DNA of 64,000 bases from Saprospiraceae bacterium (GCA_022844565.1 JALHLK010000016.1:21509-85508), one strand, 5' to 3'. Numbered from the stretch's first letter, positions 9,500 to 19,729 are shown. Program-made: numbers and translations. Notes: a model not told the origin generated them from the sequence alone.

Positions 9500-11752
9500 C
9501 TATTTTAGAATTTTATATCCATTACACAAAAAATAAGCATTACCCTCTTTATAAACTTGACTATTACTACCTTTAAAGTCTATAATTAACTCGTCAATTA
9601 CAAGATCCTGATTAGCAATTAATTCTACGATTATCCGTGCTTCAGCCTTGACCTTAATGTTTGTTTCTGCTCTTACATATTGATGCTGTATATCATAAGA
9701 ATTACGCGGATTAATGTACACTTCTTCGGTCAACACGTTGTCTTTATCAAAGCTTTTGATGATCCAATCACCAAACCAATATTTTTTATGATCTATTTTT
9801 GTCCAAACAGAAAAATTAAACACGGTGTCTATTTTATTTGAAAAAGACTTATCAAGCACAACATGTGTACCCTCTTTTATCAATTTTGATCCATCACCGT
9901 AAAATCTTTCATCAGATGGATAGCTATCAAATCCTTCATGAAAAAGTGGCGATTCAAGGGAGTCTAAATTAAATTTCTGTTTGGCTTCTTCAATGTACTT
10001 ATTCTTGAAAAAATCTTCATATTTCATTTTGTAAAGTACGATGGATGGATCTTCGTATACCTTTTCACTTATGTTCACAACATGTTGTTCACCAATAGAA
10101 AGCGTTGGGTGTTCTTTACCAAGTACAATCAGAATATCCTTTTTATTAGGATACAAAATTGGAGCTTCTCTTGAAATTAAAGGATGTGAGAGAAGTTGTA
10201 CACCATTTGCATTTTGTGCAGTTCCTGGCCTTGAAATTAGGGCATTAGCCATTGGAATCTGGTAGGTTAAGTTGATCAATGTAGCGTAAAAGTGCGTAGG
10301 CCAATGATTATAAGACAAAAACTTGTCGGACCAGAACTGTGTTTTAGGTACGCATAAAAGCGCTTGATAATCCGATGCCTTAAATCCTGCACGATCCAAC
10401 TTTATTTTAAACTCTTCTCTTTTAGCTTTGGAAAGAAAATTAGCATGAAACACGTCTTTATACACGGGCTTTATAAACATATTAATTTCAAAAAACCAAA
10501 TAAATACAATCGGAATAAGGGCTAAAAAACTGAATTGTTTACGCTTAATATCTAAGCGCTTCAGTACTTGATCTAAAATAAAAACAACTATGGTAGTTAA
10601 TATAAAATAAAATGGCCACCCTATCCTACCTGAAGCCTTAAACATAAGTAAAAAGCCTAGTTTGTCCTCAATAAAATCTACTGTCGTACGCCCTAAAATA
10701 TTAACATTACTAGAATAAATGTAGATGAATACTCCTGATAAAAATAATGCCCCTAGTGGTTTTTCAAGCATAATCATCCGCTTTTTATTAACCAACCGAT
10801 ATACAAGATACATAAATAAAGTGATCACAGACACGATTCCAATATATTGTATGGCCTCAAATTCTATTGGCTTTACATTTACACCAAAAACACTTAACAT
10901 CTTATTCATTAGCGTATTATGCGGATACAAGCTACCTCGTAGATTTGTAGCGTAGGTGGTAAAACCCCATTGCAGAGCAATTCTATCCGTTATTGGATCA
11001 ACATATTTTATCACAAAATACGGTATCACAATGGCCGTGGTACATAATATTAAAGGTATATATCCTGCCTTTTTAAAACCATCCTTGTTTATAAGACTTC
11101 TACTTAAGACAATAAAACCAAATAAAATACCTATAGATGCTGATATTAAACCCAGATATGGATTATTAAAAGTGATAAAAGCTAAAATTAAAAAGAAAAT
11201 AATATCTCTTTTCTCCCATTGCCCTACTCGATACTTCCTCAATGAAAACAACATCACCATCGGAATAGCAAATAAATATGCAAGACCATAGTGGGCTGCA
11301 AATCTAAACATTTGTGGTGAAAGAAAAACAATCAACACACTAAATATCATTGAATTAAACTTACTTACTTTAAGTGACACTAAAACATAGTACATCAACA
11401 GTGTAGCAGGGATAATTGAATAGTGATTCAGTACATGGATTACGCCTACTGCGCAATCACAAGTATTGATTCCTAAGTTTTTAAGCCACATTAAAAGTAT
11501 ACTAAGCGCTCCTTGTGCGTCCGTCATGAAGATGAGTTCACCATATGGGTAATTCATATTTTCTAATATCAGTCCATTACCATAACAAGCATGATACACC
11601 GTATTAGCATAAAGTACAAGTGCATCTCCTCCAAATGCCATCATCATCTCATTGGGCTTCCATAAATATGGCCCAAAAAAATGATACATCATGAGCAAAG
11701 TCAACCCAATGACACCGAACTCAAATTTATATTTTGAAATAAAGTTTTTCAT
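9500..11752 (-). CDS. Large polytopic membrane protein, GT-C/YfhO-like
   Basis: A 750-residue inner-membrane protein with about twelve hydrophobic helices in residues 10-430 and an extracytoplasmic C-terminal domain of about 300 residues. Near the N-terminus are GGDALVLYANTVYHA and ENMNYPYGELIFMTDAQG. The acidic residue of the first and the NYPYG block resemble bacterial GT-C-like and YfhO-like proteins that handle lipid-linked sugars. The C-terminal part looks like a beta-sandwich (GFDSYPSDERFYGDG and later strands), possibly carbohydrate binding. Its ATG shares its first base with the last base of the HAD gene, so the two are probably translationally coupled. Function is inferred from topology only. 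Confidence 0.6.
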   Translation of the reverse strand: MKNFISKYKFEFGVIGLTLLMMYHFFGPYLWKPNEMMMAFGGDALVLYANTVYHACYGNGLILENMNYPYGELIFMTDAQGALSILLMWLKNLGINTCDCAVGVIHVLNHYSIIPATLLMYYVLVSLKVSKFNSMIFSVLIVFLSPQMFRFAAHYGLAYLFAIPMVMLFSLRKYRVGQWEKRDIIFFLILAFITFNNPYLGLISASIGILFGFIVLSRSLINKDGFKKAGYIPLILCTTAIVIPYFVIKYVDPITDRIALQWGFTTYATNLRGSLYPHNTLMNKMLSVFGVNVKPIEFEAIQYIGIVSVITLFMYLVYRLVNKKRMIMLEKPLGALFLSGVFIYIYSSNVNILGRTTVDFIEDKLGFLLMFKASGRIGWPFYFILTTIVVFILDQVLKRLDIKRKQFSFLALIPIVFIWFFEINMFIKPVYKDVFHANFLSKAKREEFKIKLDRAGFKASDYQALLCVPKTQFWSDKFLSYNHWPTHFYATLINLTYQIPMANALISRPGTAQNANGVQLLSHPLISREAPILYPNKKDILIVLGKEHPTLSIGEQHVVNISEKVYEDPSIVLYKMKYEDFFKNKYIEEAKQKFNLDSLESPLFHEGFDSYPSDERFYGDGSKLIKEGTHVVLDKSFSNKIDTVFNFSVWTKIDHKKYWFGDWIIKSFDKDNVLTEEVYINPRNSYDIQHQYVRAETNIKVKAEARIIVELIANQDLVIDELIIDFKGSNSQVYKEGNAYFLCNGYKILK

Positions 11753-12384
11753 TATGGAGTGTAAAACTCAAATTCAGGTATAAAAACCACATTCATACCT
11801 CCTGCTAATCCTGCATCTACTCCTAATCTTCCATCTTCAAAAACCAAACATTTGGATGGTGCTATATTAAATCGCTCTGCCGATAGCAAAAATGTTTCCG
11901 GGTGAGGCTTGTGATTTTCTACATCAGTAGCTGTTACCACATAATCAAAAAAATCTTCTGCCCCCATCAACCGGATTGTTTTGGAAGCATTGACCCTTCC
12001 ACTACCTGTACCTATACAAATTGGAATTTTAGATTTGTACTTTTTAGCAATTTCCCACATTGGTTCTAAGGGAGCGATTGCATCAATATTATCTAATTTA
12101 TTAGCAAACAATTCACTCTTCATTTTTGAACCATATTCAACTTCCATTGACCAACCGTAGGCCTCGTTAAGGGTTTTAATCACTTTCGAAGTCGGAGATC
12201 CCGCAAACTGATTAATCATATCCGTGGTGATCTCTGCACCATAAAACTGTCCCATCTCTTTCCAAGCCTCAATATGTAATGGCATAGAATCTGCTATCGT
12301 ACCATCTAAGTCAAAAATCAAACAATCAATATCGGAATCTATATATTCCAATAAATTATTTACATCCTCAAATTTTTGTATCAT
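11752..12384 (-). CDS. HAD-family phosphatase, beta-phosphoglucomutase-like
   Basis: A 210-residue haloacid dehalogenase-superfamily hydrolase. Motif I is CLIFDLDGTIADSMPLH with the nucleophile and acid/base Asp pair. Motif II is PICIGTGSG, where T replaces the more usual S. The Lys/Asp motifs III and IV are NHKPHPETF and VFEDGRLGVDAG. The helical cap of about 75 residues after motif I places it in the beta-phosphoglucomutase or sugar-phosphatase group. It is the first gene of the minus-strand operon, so a sugar-phosphate substrate feeding the following membrane proteins is plausible but not shown. Confidence 0.85.
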   Translation of the reverse strand: MIQKFEDVNNLLEYIDSDIDCLIFDLDGTIADSMPLHIEAWKEMGQFYGAEITTDMINQFAGSPTSKVIKTLNEAYGWSMEVEYGSKMKSELFANKLDNIDAIAPLEPMWEIAKKYKSKIPICIGTGSGRVNASKTIRLMGAEDFFDYVVTATDVENHKPHPETFLLSAERFNIAPSKCLVFEDGRLGVDAGLAGGMNVVFIPEFEFYTP

Positions 12385-12611
12385 CCTATCTTTTATAAAG
12401 ACTCAAAGGTAACTTTATCAGCTATTTTTCCGTTATTAACAAATCAATAAGTTATGAATATTTTTTAAAACACAATATTTACATAGCTTTGTGGCAAGAT
12501 AAAGTTGCTTCATCTCAATTACAGAAATTTATAATGAAAATAATCCTCTGAGATTGTAAAAAGCTACTCATATCTCAAAACATATGATAATACTTGAAAC
12601 TTAAATATAAT

Positions 12612-13232
12612 ATGAAAAAACTAATTTTCCTCACTTTATTTCTTGCCACTACTCTTAATGTTAGCGCACAATTTGGCTATGGATTTACTGTTAGCAATGA
12701 CATTTACCAAAGATATACCAATCCTAAAGACAATTCAGGAGAGTACAGAGGCTCTGGAAGTGCGATTCTAAATTTTGCAGTTGGCCCTAAGATCTGGATC
12801 GGAGGACAAAATGTATCGTTTTCACTTGAGGCTCAAGCAGGTATTGGTCTATTAAGTCTTGCTGTCAAAGACTATAAAGGCTTAGGTGCTGCCTATTTTC
12901 CTATTTTAGCAAAACTCAACTTCAATGGCCTTTCTGGGATGGACAAAGAAGGTCGTCAAGGTTGGTACATTGGTGGTGGGCTTCAATACTTTAAAACAGA
13001 ATTGTATGGCCTTAATGATAAAGCAGAAAATAATGGTGTGAAAAGGGATTATTATCCAACTTACATTAGTCAAATTGGCTATGGTTTTGGACTTTCGGGC
13101 TTTGTAGGTAGCGGTTTTATACGAGCTGGGTTACATCCTGACAACAAGTCCAATTTTTTCGCAATTGGTATTCAAGCAGATTTTAATAGACCAATGCTCA
13201 AGAAAATTGCAAATGCAGCTTCGCAACTGTAA
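12612..13232 (+). CDS. Exported beta-barrel-like protein
   Basis: A 206-residue protein with a clear signal peptide (MKKLIFLTLFLATTLNVSAQ, cut after the Ala-Gln). The mature part alternates short Gly-rich strands (FGYGF, AVGPKIWIGG, GWYIGGGLQYF, GYGFGLSGFVGSGFIRAG), as in small outer-membrane beta-barrels of Bacteroidota. An in-frame TTG lies 18 bp upstream, but the ATG at 12612 gives the normal signal-peptide start and is preferred. No specific function can be assigned. The gene stands alone between a divergent operon and the GH2 gene. Confidence 0.65.
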   Translation: MKKLIFLTLFLATTLNVSAQFGYGFTVSNDIYQRYTNPKDNSGEYRGSGSAILNFAVGPKIWIGGQNVSFSLEAQAGIGLLSLAVKDYKGLGAAYFPILAKLNFNGLSGMDKEGRQGWYIGGGLQYFKTELYGLNDKAENNGVKRDYYPTYISQIGYGFGLSGFVGSGFIRAGLHPDNKSNFFAIGIQADFNRPMLKKIANAASQL

Positions 13233-13359
13233 TTGATGTTTTTTAAAATTTTATGGCTATATTTTTTTGCAAGATTACCATGATGTAGCAATTATTTGAA
13301 AATATCGTACAAGGTAATAACTAAGAACGCTATCAAAACACACATTTCCAACCCACCTC

Positions 13360-13391
13360 TTTGTACAATTCACTATTTTATCTTTACTTTG
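13360..13391 (+). promoter_or_regulatory. Putative promoter of the GH2 gene
   Basis: TTTG at 13360-13363 and TTACTTTG at 13384-13391 are separated by 20 bp. This is near the Bacteroidota -33/-7 arrangement, with one mismatch in the -7 box. The ATG at 13415 lies 23 bp further on. Confidence 0.35.
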
Positions 13392-13414
13392 ATCAAAATT
13401 TAAATCATTCGATC

Positions 13415-16153
13415 ATGAAAAGTACGATATTGTTCTGCTTGTTAGCTTCATTTACGATCCTTTATGGACAAACTATTCCATTACCGGAGCATCCGAGACC
13501 TGATTTTGAACGGTCAGAATGGGTTAACCTTAATGGGAAATGGGATTTTGAATACGATAGTCTAGACATTGGAGAAAAAAACAATTGGCATAACGGTAAA
13601 AGTACCTTTTCTAAAAAGATTCTTGTACCTTTTCCTTGGGGTTCTGAATTGTCGGAAGTAAAAGACGCTGCAGACATCGCATGGTATAAAAAGGATATTC
13701 TCATACCTTCAAACTTTTCTAACAAGCGAATATTTCTTACCATAGGGGCATCTGATTGGCATACTACCGTTTGGCTAAATGGGCAATTACTAGGATCGCA
13801 TAAAGGTGGCTATACACCATTTTCTTTTGAACTTAATTCAGCATTAGTAAGTTCTGGCACACATACATTAGTAATCAAAGTTGACGACAAAAGGCGTGAC
13901 TTTACGTTGTACGGCAAACAGGGTTACGGCAATGCAAGAGGTATTTGGCAGACAGTTTACCTTGAGGCAAGAGGTCAAAATTTTATAGATAACATCAGAT
14001 TTACTCCAGATATTGACAAGAGCTCAGTACTTTTTGAGGGTGAATTTGATGATATTTTAAATCAAAATGAAAATTTGACTTTAGAATTCAAAACTCCCGA
14101 AGGAGCAAAAACCATTAATCTGGTTGCTAATAAAGGGTCAAAAAATATTTCTGCCAAAGTAGACTTACCAAATGCACGACTTTGGACACTCAATGATCCT
14201 TTTTTATATAGTGTCTCCATAATAACAAAAGACGATCATATAAAATCTTATTTTGGAATGAGAAAAATCTCAGTTACCAAATTGCCAGGCACGGACCACC
14301 CTTATATCGCTTTAAATAATAAACCGGTATATCTACAATTGACACTGGATCAATCCTACCACCCTACTGGGTTCTACACTTTTCCTACGGATGAGTTTAT
14401 GAAAAATGAAATTCAACTTTGTAAAAATATTGGACTCAATGGTATCAGACCACATATAAAAGTAGAAATTCCAAGAAAACTTTATTGGGCGGATAAATTG
14501 GGACTACTGGTCATGGCAGATTTACCAAATTTCTGGGGAGAACCCACACCTGAAGCTCAAAAAGAATCGGAATACACACTTCGTCAAATGATCAAAAGAG
14601 ATTATAATCATCCTTCTATTTTCTCTTGGGTGATTTTTAATGAATCATGGGGCTTACAATCAAAAGTCAACAATGAAACAACTGGTAAAAGTGAAAACAA
14701 ATACCTTCCTAAAACTCAAAACTGGGTAGCTTCTATGTATTATTTAGCCAAATCTCTTGATGGAAGCAGATTGGTAGAGGATAATTCTATCTGTTGTGGT
14801 GGTGGACATACAGAGACAGATATCAATTCATGGCATGAATACCTGCCAGGCTATGAATGGGAGGCCTATATGGCAAAAAAGGATAAAATTACCTTTCCAG
14901 GTAGTACTTCCAATTTTGAAAAAGGATTTGTCCAAGCGAGCCAACCAATGATCAATTCAGAATGTGGTAATGTATGGGGCTATGATGGTAGTACAGGTGA
15001 TGTAGATTGGAGTTATGATTATCACCGCATGATGAATGTTTTTAGAAAATATCCTAAAATGGGTGGGTGGCTGTACACAGAGCACCATGATGTGATCAAT
15101 GAATGGAATGGATATTGGAAGTTTGATAGAACTAAAAAGTATACTGGCCTAGACCAAATTTCTCCAGGTATGAGGGACAATGATTTTCATTCTTTAGTAT
15201 ACCTAAGTACTGGTCAAGACATCACCCAAACAGTATCTGCTGGTGAAGAAGTCGCCGTCCCACTTTTTCTATCCGTAATGGAGGAACTAGACGCGTCTGA
15301 AGGATTAACAATAGAATACTCACTAGAGGGTATCGATAATCTTGGAAATATTATAAAAGTTAGCTTCGGAACTAGACAAATAGCATTTACTCCATGGATG
15401 CAGTCGTCCTTAGATCCTTTAATGATCAAAATCCCCAATCAAAATGGATTATACACACTTAATTTGATATTGAAAGATAGGAAGTCTGAGCAAATATATC
15501 ACCGAAATTTTATGAGTTTTGATGTTAGAAATGGACAAAATCCTACCAACATCACTGTGTTATCTAAAAAACCCGCTGATGTTACCTCTTCTCAATGGAG
15601 TCAAAAGACTTGGAAAGCAATGGACGGTTTAAAAATAAATGGGGCTGGAAGTGGCCATTTTACTTACACTTTTGAAGGAAATGTAACTAAGGCAAATAAG
15701 GGTTACTTGTTACTCGAAGCTGGAGCAAAAGAATTATTTGTCAAAGACCGAGAAGGCTCAGAAATCAAAAATACAAATTATATGCTTGGAGCTCGTGCAG
15801 AACCCTCTCAAAATAAAAATGCATATCCAATGACAGATGAGTATAAATTCCCTTCGGAAGTTGAAATTTTGATTGAAGGAAAATCTGTAAGAAAAGTAAA
15901 ATTGGAAGATGATCCAGCTGACCACCGAGGTATCTTGAGTTGGCATTATCAAGCCCAAAATCGAAAGCTTGATGAAGCAGGAAGCTATGGTCAAATGATT
16001 AAAATTCCTTTGTCAAAAACTCATTTAAGCACTTTAAAAAAGAAAGGAAGCCTTAGTGTGACATTCAAAGTAAATGGATCTGGTGGCTTATCAATTTACG
16101 GCGAAAAGTTTGGGAGGTATCCTTTTGATCCGTCGATTGTATTGACCAATTAA
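13415..16153 (+). CDS. Exported glycoside hydrolase family 2 enzyme
   Basis: A 912-residue secreted glycosidase of the beta-galactosidase/beta-glucuronidase family. A signal peptide (MKSTILFCLLASFTILYGQ) is followed by the sugar-binding jelly-roll domain (WVNLNGKWDFEYD ... VWLNGQLLGSHKGGYTPFSF), an Ig-like domain and the TIM barrel. The acid/base Glu sits in WVIFNESWG (about residue 410), the nucleophile in INSECGNVWGY (about 516). A long C-terminal extension may be accessory. An in-frame TTG 54 bp upstream exists, but the ATG at 13415 gives the proper signal peptide. Exact sugar specificity is not readable; no SusC/SusD pair is nearby, so this is not a classical polysaccharide utilisation locus. 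Confidence 0.88.
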   Translation: MKSTILFCLLASFTILYGQTIPLPEHPRPDFERSEWVNLNGKWDFEYDSLDIGEKNNWHNGKSTFSKKILVPFPWGSELSEVKDAADIAWYKKDILIPSNFSNKRIFLTIGASDWHTTVWLNGQLLGSHKGGYTPFSFELNSALVSSGTHTLVIKVDDKRRDFTLYGKQGYGNARGIWQTVYLEARGQNFIDNIRFTPDIDKSSVLFEGEFDDILNQNENLTLEFKTPEGAKTINLVANKGSKNISAKVDLPNARLWTLNDPFLYSVSIITKDDHIKSYFGMRKISVTKLPGTDHPYIALNNKPVYLQLTLDQSYHPTGFYTFPTDEFMKNEIQLCKNIGLNGIRPHIKVEIPRKLYWADKLGLLVMADLPNFWGEPTPEAQKESEYTLRQMIKRDYNHPSIFSWVIFNESWGLQSKVNNETTGKSENKYLPKTQNWVASMYYLAKSLDGSRLVEDNSICCGGGHTETDINSWHEYLPGYEWEAYMAKKDKITFPGSTSNFEKGFVQASQPMINSECGNVWGYDGSTGDVDWSYDYHRMMNVFRKYPKMGGWLYTEHHDVINEWNGYWKFDRTKKYTGLDQISPGMRDNDFHSLVYLSTGQDITQTVSAGEEVAVPLFLSVMEELDASEGLTIEYSLEGIDNLGNIIKVSFGTRQIAFTPWMQSSLDPLMIKIPNQNGLYTLNLILKDRKSEQIYHRNFMSFDVRNGQNPTNITVLSKKPADVTSSQWSQKTWKAMDGLKINGAGSGHFTYTFEGNVTKANKGYLLLEAGAKELFVKDREGSEIKNTNYMLGARAEPSQNKNAYPMTDEYKFPSEVEILIEGKSVRKVKLEDDPADHRGILSWHYQAQNRKLDEAGSYGQMIKIPLSKTHLSTLKKKGSLSVTFKVNGSGGLSIYGEKFGRYPFDPSIVLTN

Positions 16154-16962
16154 AACAAGCTATCTTCAAAAATTACTTAATTTTACATTAACCCAAACAA
16201 GGCATGTGGATAACTCATCACGAAATAATTTTACATTAATATAACATGAAAATGGTATTAATAATTTAATTAATATATAAGACAAGCTAATTTCGACATA
16301 TGTAAATTTAAAGAATAAATAAAATCTCTATGTTAATCCATTTACATATAATAATTATGTCATTCTTAATAAGACGTTACTAACATTTTAACATATTACA
16401 TATTTTCAGAATGTTAATTCACAAAATTAACTATTAGCCAAATTGTTTGTTAATCTAATAAGGATAGTTTTTGTTCCAAAATCAATTGAAAAAAATATTG
16501 CCTGAGTTAATTTTTGTAGCTCTTAATAAATTATATGCTTAAACCTTTAAAGCTTAATACAATTGTCAAATTAAAGTAGATATCATTATCTCAATACATG
16601 TTTTACAATAGATCTATCTTTTTGAAATAGTACCTTAATTATTAAGATTTTGATCATTTTTTGATCAAAATGACGGACAACCCTTTTATGAGGGTAGGGT
16701 TAACTTTGAGACATAAGCCCCAAAGCTAACCTTCGCCACCAAATAAATTATTTTCGTCTTTTTGACAGACAAACATAAAATCTAATATCGTCTGCCCCAA
16801 AATCCATGCAAATTGATATATAACCATTTTCATTAAGATTCTCACTTTGATTTTATCAAATATTTATTATCGAAATGCTAAATATTTAAATAAAGAACAA
16901 AAGTCTTTTTCATATATAATAAAAGACATACATTAGCCATCGAATTAAAAAACGTGTGCTAA
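16154..16962. other. Long AT-rich intergenic region with stacked inverted repeats
   Basis: No coding frame of note is seen in these 809 bp. The first 480 bp are very AT-rich. From 16647 to 16731 there are three adjacent inverted repeats: a perfect 10-bp arm pair (16647-16656/16662-16671), ACCCT/AGGGT (16680-16684/16691-16695), and an 11-bp stem with one mismatch (16698-16708/16721-16731). An alternative pairing AACCCT/AGGGTT (16679-16684/16696-16701) would exclude the second and part of the third. The local base composition is richer in G and C than the surroundings. A structured leader or small RNA is possible; no known riboswitch was recognised. Confidence 0.5.
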
Positions 16963-19503
16963 ATGATAAAAATATTTCAACTTTTGCTCTTTATTTTGAT
17001 CTGCCTACCTTCTGGTGCTCAAGACATGATCAAGCGATTTGCACCATTTGATCCTTCGATACCAACGCCCAAGGAGTTTTTTGGGTTTGAGGTGGGTGAA
17101 AAAATGATACGTCATGACCAAATTGTAGCCTATTTTGAAAAATTAGCCCAAGTATCGGAAAATGCCAACTTTACTGTCTATGGTCAAACATATGAAGGTA
17201 GAAAATTGGTTTTATTGACTTTGGGATCCGCAAAACACTTAAATAGCTTAGAAGATATACGAAAAAAACATGTATCTTTTAATGATGCTTATGATGATAA
17301 ATTAGCAAACGAACTACCTATCATTGTCAATATGGGCTATTCTGTGCATGGCAACGAGCCTTCTGCGGCGGAATCAGGTGTTTTATTGGCCTACACTATG
17401 TTAGCTTCAAAAAATCCCGACATTAAGAAGTATATGGAAGAAGCAATAATATTCTTTGACCCGATGCTCAATCCTGATGGTCGTGGAAGATTTGAACAAT
17501 GGACCAACTCTTATAAAAGTGAGCATCTCTCTGCAGATAATGATGACGCAGAGCACAATGAAGAATGGCCAAGAGGAAGAGGCAATCACTATTGGTTTGA
17601 TTTAAACAGAGATTGGATTTTGGGTATTCATCCTGAATCAAAAAGTAAACTGACATGGTATCATCAATGGTATCCAAATGTGATAGGTGATTTTCATGAA
17701 ATGGGTACTTTCAGTTCTTTCTTCTTCGAACCTATGAAAAATAATGGCTCAGCTAATCCAATTATGCCGGTCGAAAATTACACTACTCTGAATGACATAT
17801 TTGCTAAATATTTTCAAAAAGAAATGGATGGTATAGGTTCTCTATATTTCACTAAAGATGTTTTTGATGGTACTTACCCAGGTTATGGTTCCTCTTATGG
17901 AGATTTACAAGGTGGATTGGCCTTGTTGTTTGAGCAAGCAAGTTCACGAGGGTTTGTGCAAAATACACCTTTTGGTGAATTGACCTTTCCATTTACAATC
18001 AGAAATCAATATCTAAGTGGTGTGGCAACGATACAGGCAGCAGTTGAGAATAAAGCAAGACTTAGAAAGTATCAAAATTATTTTTTCACATCAGCCTTGA
18101 AAAATGCAGATACAGACAAGGTCAAAGCATACACATTTTCCAACGATCCTTCCGATATGAATAAAACGAAAGAATTTGTTGAAAAAATGTTACTCCACAG
18201 AGTAAAAATGTATCAATCTACAGATGGTAATTCTATCATCATTCCTACAAAACAAGCTCAATATAGAATTGTACAGACCGCATTTGAAGCATATAGTGAA
18301 TATAGGGATAGTGTCTTTTATGATGCCTCTGCATGGTCGTTAGCCAACTTTTATAATATCAAATTCAAAGGTGAGCGATCTCTTCCAAAATTAGGAGCAG
18401 AAATTGCCGACCTGCACATATTTAAATCAGCACATGCCGCTATAAAATCAGATTATGCTTACTTGATGCATTGGTCAGATATAAACAGTGCTGGAGCGGT
18501 AAATTATTTACAATCAAAAGGCATTGTCGTCGCTTCAGCTTCAAAACCCTTCACTATCAAAACAATGGTAGGCAAAGAGGTTGATTTTACATATGGTTCA
18601 ATAGTAATACCTGTGGCAAAACAAAAAGAATCTAGTGACAAGGTATTTGAACTGATCAAGGAATCAGAAAAAAGATTTAACATCAATATGCATTCAGTAG
18701 CGACAGGATACAGTACAAATGGATTTGATCTCGGCAGTGGAAGAGTTCTAACACTTAAACAAGTGAAACCACTGTTGATTATAGGAGAAGGTACTTCGTC
18801 ACTAGAAGCTGGTGAAGTTTGGCATCATTTTGATCAAAAAATCAAAACACCTTTGACCAAAATCATGACCCATCGCATGAGAAATAGTGATTTAAGCAAG
18901 TACAATACTTTAATCATGGTTTCTGGTGATTATAGCATGTTAGATTCGGGTACAATCCAGAAAATTAGGAATTGGACGGCAGAAGGCAACACTTTAATTA
19001 CCATTGGCTCAGCTGTACAATGGGCTATCAATAATAAAATAGTGAATGAAAAATTAGTATCAAAACCAAAAGAAGATAGCATAGTAACCAGAATGCCTTA
19101 TGACCAAGCAAGTGAACTCATCGGCCGCGAAAGATTAGGAGGCGTAATTTTAAAATCTACCATCGATTTAACCCATCCATTATCCTTTGGATATAAAGAT
19201 GCAGAATTACCAGTTTACAAAAACAATTTAGTGTGGCTTTCACAAAGTAAGAATCCATATTCAACGGTTGGTGTTTATCCTCCAAATCCTCATATCGATG
19301 GTTTTATTTCAAAGGACATTCAGAAAAACTATATTCCGAAAGCAGTTTCATCGGTTGTAAGTCAAGTAGGTAGAGGTAGAGCAATTCTTCTAACCAATAA
19401 TCCTTTGTTTAGAGGGAGTTGGTATGGTACTCAAAAGGTGTTTGACAATGCAGTGTTTTTGGGAAGTATTATGTCCGTGCCAAGTGGAGGTGGAAGCTTT
19501 TAG
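16963..19503 (+). CDS. Exported M14-family zinc carboxypeptidase
   Basis: An 846-residue secreted metallopeptidase. A signal peptide (MIKIFQLLLFILICLPSGAQ) precedes the M14 domain, which has the zinc motif HGNEPSAAESG (His and Glu ligands), the DPMLNPDGRGRFEQW substrate-binding segment, the third ligand in VIGDFHEMG and the catalytic region around LLFEQASSRG. The C-terminal 350 residues resemble a class I glutamine-amidotransferase-like fold (LIIGEGTSSLEAGEVWHHFD), a common partner in Bacteroidota M14 proteins. It begins a run of three same-strand exported peptidases, suggesting extracellular or periplasmic protein use as nutrient. Exact specificity is unknown. Confidence 0.85.
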   Translation: MIKIFQLLLFILICLPSGAQDMIKRFAPFDPSIPTPKEFFGFEVGEKMIRHDQIVAYFEKLAQVSENANFTVYGQTYEGRKLVLLTLGSAKHLNSLEDIRKKHVSFNDAYDDKLANELPIIVNMGYSVHGNEPSAAESGVLLAYTMLASKNPDIKKYMEEAIIFFDPMLNPDGRGRFEQWTNSYKSEHLSADNDDAEHNEEWPRGRGNHYWFDLNRDWILGIHPESKSKLTWYHQWYPNVIGDFHEMGTFSSFFFEPMKNNGSANPIMPVENYTTLNDIFAKYFQKEMDGIGSLYFTKDVFDGTYPGYGSSYGDLQGGLALLFEQASSRGFVQNTPFGELTFPFTIRNQYLSGVATIQAAVENKARLRKYQNYFFTSALKNADTDKVKAYTFSNDPSDMNKTKEFVEKMLLHRVKMYQSTDGNSIIIPTKQAQYRIVQTAFEAYSEYRDSVFYDASAWSLANFYNIKFKGERSLPKLGAEIADLHIFKSAHAAIKSDYAYLMHWSDINSAGAVNYLQSKGIVVASASKPFTIKTMVGKEVDFTYGSIVIPVAKQKESSDKVFELIKESEKRFNINMHSVATGYSTNGFDLGSGRVLTLKQVKPLLIIGEGTSSLEAGEVWHHFDQKIKTPLTKIMTHRMRNSDLSKYNTLIMVSGDYSMLDSGTIQKIRNWTAEGNTLITIGSAVQWAINNKIVNEKLVSKPKEDSIVTRMPYDQASELIGRERLGGVILKSTIDLTHPLSFGYKDAELPVYKNNLVWLSQSKNPYSTVGVYPPNPHIDGFISKDIQKNYIPKAVSSVVSQVGRGRAILLTNNPLFRGSWYGTQKVFDNAVFLGSIMSVPSGGGSF

Positions 19504-19621
19504 CTATGAGCAATTAGCTGTTTGCTATTAGAAGTTAAACCAGCAAAACGAAGTCCGCCATGGCATGAGTAAAAAGTCGAAACAAGCGAAGCGAAGTCAA
19601 TCCAAAGGGGAAGTCAAAAGT

Positions 19622-19700
19622 TAAAGATCAACAGCCAGAAACTAAAGACAAACAGCTAAAGATCCACAGCCAAAGACCAAAGACCAACAGCCAAAGACCA
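19622..19700. repeat. Degenerate 14-bp tandem repeat between peptidase genes
   Basis: About five degenerate copies of a unit like AAAGAYCAACAGCC occupy 19622-19700, between the M14 and M28 genes. The upstream stretch 19530-19620 is also low in complexity. There is no reading frame here and no spacer structure as in CRISPR arrays. Confidence 0.6.
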
Positions 19701-19729
19701 AATTAATTGAAATAATTAAATAATAAAAT

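Noticed and set aside
13415..16153. Polysaccharide utilisation locus
   Set aside because: A single GH2 gene with no SusC/SusD pair or regulators close by.
19622..19700. CRISPR array
   Set aside because: Units are degenerate, short (about 14 bp) and directly adjoining; there are no unique spacers and no cas genes.
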